From: Lachnospiraceae bacterium UBA7093
GTDB lineage: Bacteria; Bacillota; Clostridia; Lachnospirales; Lachnospiraceae
Assembly (NCBI GenBank): GCA_002492465.1
Contig: DKYT01000001.1
Coordinates: 1 to 31,462, forward strand
Reading direction: 5' to 3'
DNA length: 31,462 bases
Position numbers and translations under genes: made by a program. Below, piece by piece: positions 8,168-15,756 of the stretch; the first letter of the stretch is position 1, and each line of letters begins with the position of its first letter. A model generated the notes under the pieces. The model was not told the origin of the DNA. It saw only the letters and a list, made by a program, of their open reading frames with translations, and made no database searches.

Positions 8168-8299
8168 TTATATCGGAGGGGCTGTCGGTTAATACCTATT
8201 TTAGCTCCTGATTCCTCCTTCAGTTCTTCCCAGCGCTCATTTCTTTGTGTCGTTGCACTTTTTTGTACCAAATATTTATATGTTCATGCGTCCTCTCTC
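8168..8299. other. Convergent intergenic gap
   Basis: 132 bases lie between the converging stop codons of the AAA ATPase and the nucleotidyltransferase toxin. I see no intrinsic terminator for either gene. A minus-strand frame here encodes a plausible-looking C-terminal peptide (RNERWEELKEESGAKIGI, ending at 8164) without start or ribosome binding site; it may be a scrap of a lost gene. Confidence 0.35.
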
Positions 8300-9364
8300 T
8301 TAATCGGTTGTGTGCATAACAGCATTTATATCCATCAGCCTATCCACCTTCACAACATATGCATACGCTTTCGGATTAGCTTTCTTTAAATACTTCAAAG
8401 GTTTTAATTTCTCCTGTGACAAATTACTATCTATGTAATCTCTATAATCCTCTACCTTTTCAAATTCCGTATCAGTTAATAAGCACATTGCCATATACAT
8501 AACCATTGGCGCTCGACTAGCCGCCACCTCTGGGCTATAATTCTCTGCATATATATGACCTCGCAAATCTCTTGTACCTCTTACATAATACATGTACTCA
8601 TCTGCCTCCACCTTGCCTCTAGCTGCTATGCACAAAGCAGAATCAAACGTATCTTTTAAACACTCTTCTACTGAAACGCGAATTCCTCTATACCCAATCT
8701 CTGCTATTGCAATTGTCTCATATGTACGTTTTATAATGCTGCACTCAGAAAATACTTCTATCAACGAGCACACATCATAAAACTGCTTCATAACCTCCAT
8801 ATCTTTCCCTTTATTCAACTCTATGCCGGTTGTGTGTGGAGCAAAAGCGGTTAGCTTATCTGCCAAAATACATTCGGCACTTGGAATGCTTACTTTCATA
8901 TACTCCTCTTCTGTTAGCAGTAAATCATTACGAATTTCCTTTTCTACTAATTCTGCATAATGATTTTCTTCAAAAAGTACATCCAGTAATATATAAAATG
9001 GCTTATTATTAATTGGCGAATCATAGGTAAACTTAAAATGGCGTTTTACGATATTATTTTTTCCTACTCTTTTCTGCTCCTCTACCATCTGAAACGGGAA
9101 TATTCCAGAGGCTTTATCTAAATATCCATCCAAATCCGTCCCCGGCTTCACAATAATATCTATGTCTGTAGACAATCTCCGTGGTTTATCCATTAACAAC
9201 ATAAGACATGTACCGCCTTTAAAAATAAATGGCATACCTGCACGCGTTAACGCCTCAAGCAAGCCAAATGCATATACTGTTCTCTCAAGAAGCGCAGGAT
9301 CGCGTTTGCTATTCTTTTGTAGTTCTCTTATATATTCTTCGCTAAAGTTCTTTTTTAACAACAT
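8300..9364 (-). CDS. AbiEii-like nucleotidyltransferase toxin
   Basis: A 354-residue protein with the DNA polymerase beta-type nucleotidyltransferase signature of AbiEii/MenT-like toxins: FKGGTCLML (48-56) followed by RLSTDIDIIV, with paired aspartates D67 and D69. A downstream LADKLTAFAPHTTGIELNKGKD...QFYDV block matches the second conserved region of the family. Such enzymes transfer nucleotides to RNA (tRNA for MenT) and arrest growth, for example during phage infection. The start is 6 bases after the upstream gene's stop, with AAAGGAG inside the end of that gene, so the two are translated from one message. The upstream winged-helix protein is the presumed antitoxin. It is longer than classic AbiEii (about 300). 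It is intact, unlike the related fragment at 4101-4472. Family call is strong; target is unknown. Confidence 0.85.
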   Translation of the reverse strand: MLLKKNFSEEYIRELQKNSKRDPALLERTVYAFGLLEALTRAGMPFIFKGGTCLMLLMDKPRRLSTDIDIIVKPGTDLDGYLDKASGIFPFQMVEEQKRVGKNNIVKRHFKFTYDSPINNKPFYILLDVLFEENHYAELVEKEIRNDLLLTEEEYMKVSIPSAECILADKLTAFAPHTTGIELNKGKDMEVMKQFYDVCSLIEVFSECSIIKRTYETIAIAEIGYRGIRVSVEECLKDTFDSALCIAARGKVEADEYMYYVRGTRDLRGHIYAENYSPEVAASRAPMVMYMAMCLLTDTEFEKVEDYRDYIDSNLSQEKLKPLKYLKKANPKAYAYVVKVDRLMDINAVMHTTD

Positions 9365-9370
9365 AAACTT

Positions 9371-10108
9371 TTACTCCTTTGTTCTTAGTACAATATCTGT
9401 CTCTTTCCTTATCAGTTCTTTAATCTTTTTCTCTACCTTTCGTCTGCTTGCATATCTAAATAAGCCATTTTCATCTATGATGTATCCGTCAAATGCATCC
9501 TCGTATATGTGTGGATATTCTGCCTGACTAATCGACGCAAGCAATAACGGTTCTGCCATTATATCCACCAATAACTTCTCCAGTCTCGTATGCCATGAAA
9601 CCTTTTGCCCCTTTGGGGCCTCCGTTGTCAGTTTTCCAAGTACAATCATATTGTCACTCCAATATTGATGATAAATCTCAACTGTCGGATTTATAAGCAC
9701 CTTGCCCGGATACTTTTCTCTTAATGTCTCAAATAAAAATTCCATAATCTCTGCCTCAACAGACAGAAAAATTACATTATGGGCTATCAAGTGATTAACA
9801 AAATCATTCAACTGTATAAATTCAAAAATCGAGAAGTTTACATATGGATATTGCCGAGCAATCTCCCGGGCTACTTCCTCTGCTAATTCTGAATATTTAT
9901 ACTCGTATGGTAAGCGCTTATCATCTGGCAAACTATATACATTACGTCCAACACGAATAATCTGTCCGCTCTTTACTAGTTCTTCTATCTTTTTGTAAAA
10001 AGATGCCTCACTTAGCATATACCCTGCCATTCGAAAAGACTCTAATAGTTCTTTTCTTGTAAATCGTGTTACATCCTGCAATCCCTCATAATAATGTTTC
10101 TCTATCAT
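9371..10108 (-). CDS. Winged-helix protein, candidate AbiEi-type antitoxin/autorepressor
   Basis: A 245-residue protein encoded first in a two-gene operon with the nucleotidyltransferase toxin. Residues 13-60 (RFTRKELLESF...EASFYKKIEELVKSGQIIRVGRNVYSL) read as a winged helix like the N-terminal domain of AbiEi antitoxins. The rest is mixed alpha/beta, with YPYVNFSIFEF, HNVIFLSVE and LINPTVEIY resembling the C-terminal domain of AbiEi-like or DUF6577-like proteins. A strong GAGGAGGT lies before the ATG. AbiEi proteins neutralise AbiEii and repress their own promoter by binding inverted repeats; the two dyads around the promoter at 10131-10245 fit this. The antitoxin role is inferred from position and fold; I cannot confirm the exact family. 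Confidence 0.72.
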   Translation of the reverse strand: MIEKHYYEGLQDVTRFTRKELLESFRMAGYMLSEASFYKKIEELVKSGQIIRVGRNVYSLPDDKRLPYEYKYSELAEEVAREIARQYPYVNFSIFEFIQLNDFVNHLIAHNVIFLSVEAEIMEFLFETLREKYPGKVLINPTVEIYHQYWSDNMIVLGKLTTEAPKGQKVSWHTRLEKLLVDIMAEPLLLASISQAEYPHIYEDAFDGYIIDENGLFRYASRRKVEKKIKELIRKETDIVLRTKE

Positions 10109-10130
10109 TGAGAAATTACCTCCTCAAATT

Positions 10131-10163
10131 ATTTTTTCGGCATCATTTGCACTTTAGTGCCGA
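10131..10163. promoter_or_regulatory. Operator dyad 1 of the AbiE-like operon
   Basis: TCGGCA (10137-10142) and TGCCGA (10158-10163) are inverted around a 15-base spacer, preceded by a run of six T on the left. The spacer ends in TTTAG, as in dyad 2. It overlaps the predicted start region and leader of the AbiE-like message (-10 at 10176-10181), where a bound repressor would block initiation or elongation. Confidence 0.72.
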
Positions 10164-10175
10164 TAATATAAACAT

Positions 10176-10204
10176 ATTCTAATTACACACATAATAAAAG
10201 TCAA
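10176..10204 (-). promoter_or_regulatory. Sigma-A promoter of the AbiE-like operon
   Basis: On the minus strand, -35 TTGACT (10204-10199) and -10 TAGAAT (10181-10176) are separated by exactly 17 bp. The expected start is near 10169, some 60 bases ahead of the antitoxin ATG at 10108. The promoter lies precisely between the two operator dyads. Confidence 0.8.
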
Positions 10205-10245
10205 TATTTTTTCGGCAGTAAATTACATTTAGTGCCGAAAAAATA
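10205..10245. promoter_or_regulatory. Operator dyad 2 of the AbiE-like operon
   Basis: TATTTTTTCGGCA (10205-10217) and TGCCGAAAAAATA (10233-10245) are perfect 13-bp inverted arms around a 15-base spacer. This is the same TCGGCA-N15-TGCCGA plan as dyad 1, 75 bp away. It abuts the -35 element on its upstream side. The shared TTTAGTGCCGA half makes the two copies direct repeats of each other as well. Confidence 0.78.
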
Positions 10246-10568
10246 ATCATTATATATTATCTCCCGTTTCCTTAAAACTATGTATTCTACAGAGAATTTC
10301 ACAGCCAATTTGTTGCAAGCAACATTGTCCGCTCATTTTCTGTTTTTCTTGCTTATCACGCAAAAAGAGACATTTCACATTAGTCTGACGGCTAAATACG
10401 AAATGCCTCTTAACATTTTCGAGGGTTGTTCCTCGATATTATTCTATTAACTTTTGCTTTGCATATGATTCCAAACGAATACGACAAAAATCCATATTCC
10501 TTCGTATTCCGTTATCTGGCTCCAATTTCTTGAAGAATGTCGGAATACATTCTAATATTTTGGAATAC
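10246..10568. other. Intergenic stretch with overlapping inverted repeats, no supported gene
   Basis: No gene is visible in about 320 bases between the AbiE-like promoter and lysS. Several stems can form. AAGAGACATTTC (10365-10376) pairs with GAAATGCCTCTT (10400-10411) with one mismatch. TCGAGG/CCTCGA (10419-10424/10431-10436) has a 6-base loop. GAATACGA (10477-10484) pairs with TCGTATTC (10502-10509). GTATTCCG (10504-10511) pairs with CGGAATAC (10541-10548). The last two compete for the same central segment, and a further GGAATAC occurs at 10562-10568. One of these may end lysS transcription, but none has a good U-tract. Confidence 0.5.
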
Positions 10569-12077
10569 TTACTTATCCAACGACTTCATCGTCGGGAACA
10601 GCAAAACATCCCTGATCGCCGGCGAATTCGTCAATAGCATCACCAGTCTGTCTATCCCATACCCGATTCCTCCCGTAGGCGGCATACCGATTTCCAGGGC
10701 ATTCAGGAAATCCTCATCCGTGTGGTTTGCTTCTTCATCTCCCTGGGCAAACAATTCTTCCTGCGCCTTGAACCGCTCTCTCTGGTCAATGGGATCATTT
10801 AACTCAGAGTAAGCGTTGCACATCTCCCGCCCAGTGATAAAGAGTTCAAACCGCTCCACATAATCCGGCTTGTCCGGCTTTCTCTTGGTAAGAGGGGAAA
10901 TTTCTACCGGATGGTCCATCACGAAGGTGGGCTGCACCAGATGCTCCTCCACAAACTCCTCAAAGAACAGATTTAAGATATCTCCCTTGGTATGACGGTT
11001 CTCATAGTGAACTTCCTTTTCATCCGCAAGCTTTTTAGCGGCAGCCGTGTCGGGAACCTGATCAAAGTCAATGCCTGTGTATTTCTTCACTGCCTCGATC
11101 ATAGTCAGCCTTTCAAAAGGCTTGCCCAGATCGATCATATGCTCGCCGTAAGGCACGCTGGTTGTGCCGCAGACCTCCTGCGCCACATAGCGGAACATGT
11201 TCTCGGTGAGATCCATCATTCCGTTGTAATCGGTATATGCCTGATATAATTCCATTAAAGTAAATTCGGGGTTATGTCTTGTGTCAAGCCCCTCGTTCCG
11301 GAACACCCGCCCGATCTCATAGACCCGTTCCAGACCGCCTACAATCAGTCTCTTTAAATAAAGCTCTAAAGAAATACGCAGCTTCACATCCTCATCCAGG
11401 GCATTAAAATGAGTCTCAAAGGGTCTTGCCGCAGCGCCCCCGGCATTGGATACCAGCATAGGAGTCTCCACCTCCATAAAGCCCTGGTCATCCAGATATC
11501 TTCTGATCGCAGAAATGATCTTTGACCTTTTCACAAAGGTTTCTTTCACTTCCTCGTTCATGATCAAATCCGTATATCTTTGGCGGTAACGAATATCCGT
11601 ATTGGTGAGCCCGTGATATTTTTCAGGCAGAATCTGAAGGCTCTTGGAAAGAAGCGTAACCTCAGAGGCATGGATGGAAATTTCCTCTGTTTTCGTCTTA
11701 AACACTTCGCCCGTAATGCCCACGATATCGCCCACGTCATACTTCTTAAAGTCGGCGTAAGCTTCCTCTCCAATGCTGTCTCTTGCCACATAGGACTGGA
11801 TATTTCCTTTCAGATCCTGTACATTGCAGAAAGATGCCTTTCCCATAACACGCTTCTGCATAATACGTCCGGCAACAGATACCGTCTGCCCCTCCATCTG
11901 CTCAAAATTTTCCTTAATATCCCTGCTGTGTGCAGTCACATCATATTTGGTGATCTGAAAAGGATCCTTTCCTGCCTCCTGAAGAGCGGCAAGCTTCTCT
12001 CTTTTTATCTTTAAAAGCTGATTAACGTCCTGTTCCTTCTGATTGCCTTTTTGCTGATTATTTTGCTGTTCTGCCAC
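10569..12077 (-). CDS. lysS: Lysyl-tRNA synthetase, class II
   Basis: A 502-residue enzyme that charges tRNA(Lys) with lysine using ATP. An N-terminal OB-fold anticodon-binding domain (VSVAGRIMQKRVMGKASFCNVQDLKGNIQ) is followed by the class II catalytic core. That core has RYRQRYTDLI, motif 2 in the EIGRVFRNEGLDTRHNPEFT region, and motif 3 GIGYGIDRLVMLLTNSPAIRDVLLFP near the C-terminus. The start is a GTG at 12077 preceded by AAAGGAG at normal spacing. A short Q/N/K-rich N-terminal extension (MAEQQNNQQKGNQKEQD) precedes the conserved part. It lies 37 bases after greA on the same strand, part of the dus-greA-lysS neighbourhood widespread in Firmicutes. Confidence 0.97.
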   Translation of the reverse strand: MAEQQNNQQKGNQKEQDVNQLLKIKREKLAALQEAGKDPFQITKYDVTAHSRDIKENFEQMEGQTVSVAGRIMQKRVMGKASFCNVQDLKGNIQSYVARDSIGEEAYADFKKYDVGDIVGITGEVFKTKTEEISIHASEVTLLSKSLQILPEKYHGLTNTDIRYRQRYTDLIMNEEVKETFVKRSKIISAIRRYLDDQGFMEVETPMLVSNAGGAAARPFETHFNALDEDVKLRISLELYLKRLIVGGLERVYEIGRVFRNEGLDTRHNPEFTLMELYQAYTDYNGMMDLTENMFRYVAQEVCGTTSVPYGEHMIDLGKPFERLTMIEAVKKYTGIDFDQVPDTAAAKKLADEKEVHYENRHTKGDILNLFFEEFVEEHLVQPTFVMDHPVEISPLTKRKPDKPDYVERFELFITGREMCNAYSELNDPIDQRERFKAQEELFAQGDEEANHTDEDFLNALEIGMPPTGGIGYGIDRLVMLLTNSPAIRDVLLFPTMKSLDK

Positions 12078-12114
12078 TGTTTACACTCCTTTAAAAGGTC
12101 TTCTGCCTTTGTGA

Positions 12115-12597
12115 TTAATTGGATCTCTGGATTTCAAGAACCTGATACTTTAAAACACCCACCTGTGTTTCCACTTCAACAATATCGCCGGTTTTTCTTC
12201 CGATCAACGCCTTTCCTACAGGGGATTCGTTGGAAATTTTTCCTTTTAAGCTGTTTGCTTCTGTAGATCCTACGATCTTATATTCCAGATCCTCATTATA
12301 CTCCAAGTCACGAATTTTAACGCAGCATCCGATGTTGATTTTATCAAGATCTACTTCGTCTTCTACGACTACCTCGGCATTTTTCAGAATCTTTTCCAAC
12401 TCTTCGATTCTTGCTTCAATGTCGCGCTGTTCGTCTTTCGCTGCATCATACTCTGCGTTCTCAGATAAGTCGCCCTGCTCCCTTGCTTCCTTGATCTTCT
12501 GTGCAACTTCCTGTCTCTTTACCACCTTCAGATTATGAAGCTCATCTTCATATTTACGCAGTCCCTCATAGGTAAGTATGTTTTTCTTTTCTTCCAT
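12115..12597 (-). CDS. greA: Transcription elongation factor GreA
   Basis: A 160-residue protein that rescues backtracked RNA polymerase by stimulating cleavage of the nascent transcript. The N-terminal coiled coil carries GDLSENAEYDAAKDEQRDIEARI, with the acidic tip residues that enter the polymerase secondary channel. The C-terminal FKBP-like domain ends in KISNESPVGKALIGRKTGDIVEVE. I prefer the ATG at 12597 (MEEKKNILTYEGL) because GGAAGGG lies about 9 bases before it and the length matches the family. The in-frame ATG at 12615 has its purine-rich stretch directly abutting the start codon. Confidence 0.95.
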   Translation of the reverse strand: MEEKKNILTYEGLRKYEDELHNLKVVKRQEVAQKIKEAREQGDLSENAEYDAAKDEQRDIEARIEELEKILKNAEVVVEDEVDLDKINIGCCVKIRDLEYNEDLEYKIVGSTEANSLKGKISNESPVGKALIGRKTGDIVEVETQVGVLKYQVLEIQRSN

Positions 12598-12646
12598 CGC
12601 TAATCGCCCTTCCATCCTTTATGTTTCTTGTTTCTAAATAAAGTTC

Positions 12647-13381
12647 TTAATTAACTTCCGTATTATAACCATTTTTTACCGCAGTGTCAAGAAATTTCAA
12701 TGCTTCAACCCTGCTTATATAGCCCCGGCTCCCTGGATTCTCCCTCCGCTCATAAATATTCCCTTCCCCATCGCTCAAATCCAGCCACGGCATCCCTGGA
12801 TCAGCCGCACCGGATCTGATCATAATGATGCCAAACTCTTCATAGAGATACTGCTCCAGCATCCTCGACGCCTCACTGTCATCCCCCTTTAAAACCACCT
12901 GCCGAATTCTGGTAAGGTAAGGAGAAAGCAGCTCTACAGCATGCTGCATCTGATATTCGCCGCCATCCCGGGGCAGGGAAATGCAAAGCCGGTCAAAGGG
13001 TCTTTGTCTGTACAGGCAGACCGCCAAAAGCTCCTCGGGAACCTGTTCCGGATTCTGACGTAATGCAGGGGAACACAAGAGTTCACGGCAGTTAAATCCC
13101 ACTGCCGCCTTTTCTGCTGTCTGCGCCAACAGCGCCTTGACAATTTCCGGCTTCCAGCCCTTCAACGCGCCGCTGAATTTCCCCTTCCCCTGGTATTCCG
13201 GCAGCAATGCATAATAGATCTGAACCCTTCCTTTCCTGCCGCGTCCCTCACCCCAGAGATAGGGAAACTCTCTTCCCATTTTCTGAATAGGAAGCCCATC
13301 CTTCTTCAGCCTGCGGATCTCTTTCCCCCAGACGCCATATGCAATTCCCATATAAAAAATATTGATCATGTCAGTTTCCAT
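12647..13381 (-). CDS. Conserved-looking protein of unknown function in the dus-greA-lysS cluster
   Basis: A 244-residue protein that I do not recognise. It starts with a short hydrophobic stretch (MINIFYMGIAYGVWG), then a basic segment and a soluble mixed sequence with VQIYYALLPEYQGKGKF, FNCRELLCSPALRQNPEQVPEELLAVCLYRQRPFDRLCISLP and a C-terminal part ending in YISRVEALKFLDTAVKNGYNTEVN. No membrane domain, catalytic motif or known fold stands out. Two starts are possible (13381 or 13369); neither has a strong ribosome binding site. It is 28 bases downstream of dus and 49 upstream of greA, so it is most likely co-transcribed with both. It may be a lineage-specific member of this neighbourhood. 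Confidence 0.7.
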   Translation of the reverse strand: METDMINIFYMGIAYGVWGKEIRRLKKDGLPIQKMGREFPYLWGEGRGRKGRVQIYYALLPEYQGKGKFSGALKGWKPEIVKALLAQTAEKAAVGFNCRELLCSPALRQNPEQVPEELLAVCLYRQRPFDRLCISLPRDGGEYQMQHAVELLSPYLTRIRQVVLKGDDSEASRMLEQYLYEEFGIIMIRSGAADPGMPWLDLSDGEGNIYERRENPGSRGYISRVEALKFLDTAVKNGYNTEVN

Positions 13382-13409
13382 AGAAAAGCATATGTAGCCC
13401 GATCTCTTC

Positions 13410-14390
13410 CTATTCCGGAAAAATACTTTTTACCGCCTGCTCCAGCTCCTGAAAGGATTCCATCTCATTGATCCTTCTTCTCAGAGCGGCGGAATTGGGG
13501 CAGCCTGCCGTATACCAGGAGATGTGTTTCCGCATTTCCCTGACAGCAGTATATTCCCCTTTTAACGCCACTTCCATACGTCCATGACGAAGAATCGTCT
13601 CCCTTATTTCCAAAGCTGACGTTTCGGAATCCTCTTCCCCTGTCTCCAAAAAATGCCGGATCTGACCAAAGATCCAGGGATTTCCTCTCACTGCCCTGCC
13701 TACCATAATGCCATCGCATCCGGTTTGCTCAAACAGCGCCTTTGCCGACGGTCCATCGGTTACATCTCCATTTCCAATCACCGGTATGGACAATGCTTCT
13801 TTCACCCTTCTGATAATCTCCCAATCCGCTTTCCCCGCATAATACTGCTCTCTGGTTCTGCCGTGAACTGCCACTGCGGCGGCTCCGCAGTCCTCTGCAA
13901 TCCTCGCAATCTCCACCGCGTTTACCATACTGTCATTGAAGCCCTTTCGAATCTTTACCGTTACCGGCTTGCGGATTGCCTTCACCGTTTTGGTAATGAT
14001 CTCTGCTACAAGCCCGGGATCCTTCATAAGTGCCGATCCCTCTCCGTTATTTACCACCTTGGGCACCGGGCAGCCCATATTGATATCCAGTATGGAAAAG
14101 GGTCTGTCCTCAATTCTTTTTGCCATCTCGCTGATAATATCCGGATCAGAGCCGAACAGCTGGAGGGAAACCGGCTGCTCCTGAGGATGAATTTTCATCA
14201 GTTCCTCCGTATTCTTATTCTTATAATAGATTGCTTTGGCACTGATCATCTCCATGCATACAAGCCCTGCCCCCTGCTCTCTGCAGAGCAAACGAAATGG
14301 CAGGTCTGTTACACCTGCCATGGGAGCCAATATCAAGTTATTGTCCAAAACCACATTTCCAATCTGCAGCTTTTTTACCTTGTCATTCAT
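13410..14390 (-). CDS. dus: tRNA-dihydrouridine synthase (DusB/Nifr3 type)
   Basis: A 326-residue FMN enzyme that reduces uridine to dihydrouridine in tRNA using NAD(P)H. The TIM-barrel signature is clear: NLILAPMAGVTDLPFR (18-33), SLQLFGSDP, DINMGCPVPKVVNNGEGSALM with catalytic C107, VTVKIRKGF, AVHGRTREQYYAGKADW, VIGNGDV and GIMVGRAVRGNPWIF. Its ATG overlaps the stop codon of the DUF6145-like gene by 4 bases (14387-14390), which indicates translational coupling. TATAGGAGAACT supplies the ribosome binding site. It leads the conserved dus...greA-lysS group. Confidence 0.95.
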   Translation of the reverse strand: MNDKVKKLQIGNVVLDNNLILAPMAGVTDLPFRLLCREQGAGLVCMEMISAKAIYYKNKNTEELMKIHPQEQPVSLQLFGSDPDIISEMAKRIEDRPFSILDINMGCPVPKVVNNGEGSALMKDPGLVAEIITKTVKAIRKPVTVKIRKGFNDSMVNAVEIARIAEDCGAAAVAVHGRTREQYYAGKADWEIIRRVKEALSIPVIGNGDVTDGPSAKALFEQTGCDGIMVGRAVRGNPWIFGQIRHFLETGEEDSETSALEIRETILRHGRMEVALKGEYTAVREMRKHISWYTAGCPNSAALRRRINEMESFQELEQAVKSIFPE

Positions 14391-14737
14391 AGTTCTCCTA
14401 TATCCTCGTGCAGAATAAAAACTCTGTAGTATAAGCTCAGAGATTCAAATAACTCCTGCCGCTTCCGCCGCACCTCGTTTACCAAAAGTCCGCTTCCGAT
14501 CTCATCGTAAAGATAATCCTCCTCCGCGCACTCCGTGCGCATGGTCACATTCCCGTCCTCCTCAAATTCGATGGTAAAAATTCCTCCGATCTCCTCGGTG
14601 AAGAGCACGCAGATGATATGTAATTCCTCTTTGATAGAATCCGGTATTCCCGCAAACTTCTCATTGAAGTAATACTTTTTTTCGTATGCATTGGCTCCGC
14701 AGAGCACGATTCTCTCTTCCTGACCATTCTGATCCAT
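14387..14737 (-). CDS. Small DUF6145-like protein between argF and dus
   Basis: A 116-residue acidic protein with no signal peptide or membrane segment. It contains RIVLCGANAYEKKYYFNEKFAGIPDSIKEELHIICVLFTEEIGGIFTIEFEEDGNVTMRTECAEEDYLYDEIGSGLL, followed by a C-terminal helix VRRKRQELFESLSLYYRVFIL. This pattern matches what I remember of the uncharacterised DUF6145 family of Lachnospiraceae; the name is from memory and should be verified. It sits 14 bases after argF and overlaps dus by 4 bases, so it is locked into one operon. A regulatory or chaperone-like role in tRNA modification or RNA metabolism is possible but unsupported. Confidence 0.72.
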   Translation of the reverse strand: MDQNGQEERIVLCGANAYEKKYYFNEKFAGIPDSIKEELHIICVLFTEEIGGIFTIEFEEDGNVTMRTECAEEDYLYDEIGSGLLVNEVRRKRQELFESLSLYYRVFILHEDIGEL

Positions 14738-14751
14738 TGTTTCTGCGCTCC

Positions 14752-15738
14752 CTAGAGTGTTGCCGCCATCACTGCCTTAATGGTGTGCATTCTGTTCTCC
14801 GCTTCCTCAAAAACCACCGATGCGGGAGATTCAAACACTTCATCTGTCACTTCCATCTCCGAAATGCCAAACCGCTGGCTCATTTCCCTGCCAATCTTGG
14901 TTTTAAGATCGTGGAATGCCGGCAGGCAGTGCATAAAAATTGCATCCTTTCCCGCATTCTCCATCACCTGCCTGTTTACCTGATAAGGCGAGAGATCTTT
15001 GATCCTTTCCGCCCAAACTTCCTCCGGCTCGCCCATAGATACCCATACGTCTGTGTAAATTACATCGGCGTCCTTCGTTCCTGCTGCCACATCCTCCGTA
15101 AAGGTGATGGAACCGCCGGTTTCTTCTGCAATTTTCCTGCATTCCCCGGCAAGCCCTTCCTCCGGAAAGTATTTCGCTGTGGTACATGCCGTAAAATGCA
15201 TCCCCAGTTTAGCGCAGACAACCATCAGGGAATTCCCCATGTTATAACGGGCGTCTCCCATGTAAGTCAGCTTTACGCCCTGAATCCGTCCAAGCTTTTC
15301 CCGAATGGTCAAAACGTCTGCAAGCATCTGGGTAGGATGAAATTCATTGGTCAGCCCGTTCCACACAGGCACTCCCGCATATTGGGCAAGCTCCTCCACG
15401 ATCTCCTGCCCGTAGCCCCGATATTCAATTCCTTCATACATGCTTCCAAGGACTCTCGCCGTATCTGCAATACTCTCCTTCTTGCCAATCTGGGAACCGG
15501 AAGGATCCAAATAAGTGGTTCCAATCCCCAGATCATGAGCGGCAACCTCAAAGGAGCATCTGGTTCGGGTGCTGGTTTTTTCAAAAATCAGCGCCACGTT
15601 TTTGCCCTGATGCATATCTGTTGTGAGAATACCTTTTTTCTTTTTATCCTTCAAATCCGCCGCCAGATCCACCAGATAAAGAATCTCTTCCGGTGTAAAA
15701 TCCAGCAGCTTTAAAAAATTCCTGCCCTTTAAGTTCAT
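14752..15738 (-). CDS. argF: Ornithine carbamoyltransferase
   Basis: A 328-residue enzyme that forms citrulline from ornithine and carbamoyl phosphate (arginine biosynthesis, or the reverse in the arginine deiminase route). Carbamoyl phosphate site STRTR is at 56-60 and HPTQ at 134-137. The ornithine loop SMG is at 234-236 (VSMGEPEEVW), and the catalytic cysteine lies in HCLPAFHD (270-277). AGAAGGG precedes the ATG. It lies only 18 bases after the SPFH gene and 14 bases before the DUF6145-like gene, apart from any other arginine genes. No ARG-box-like dyad is obvious because no promoter-sized gap exists upstream. An anabolic role is more likely because arcA and arcC are not present here. Confidence 0.95.
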   Translation of the reverse strand: MNLKGRNFLKLLDFTPEEILYLVDLAADLKDKKKKGILTTDMHQGKNVALIFEKTSTRTRCSFEVAAHDLGIGTTYLDPSGSQIGKKESIADTARVLGSMYEGIEYRGYGQEIVEELAQYAGVPVWNGLTNEFHPTQMLADVLTIREKLGRIQGVKLTYMGDARYNMGNSLMVVCAKLGMHFTACTTAKYFPEEGLAGECRKIAEETGGSITFTEDVAAGTKDADVIYTDVWVSMGEPEEVWAERIKDLSPYQVNRQVMENAGKDAIFMHCLPAFHDLKTKIGREMSQRFGISEMEVTDEVFESPASVVFEEAENRMHTIKAVMAATL

Positions 15739-15756
15739 CTGTATGCCCTTCTATTC

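Noticed and set aside
8164..8283. C-terminal fragment of another gene on the minus strand
   Set aside because: About 37 codons look protein-like (RNERWEELKEESGAKIGI), but there is no start, no ribosome binding site and no family I recognise; too little to call a pseudogene.
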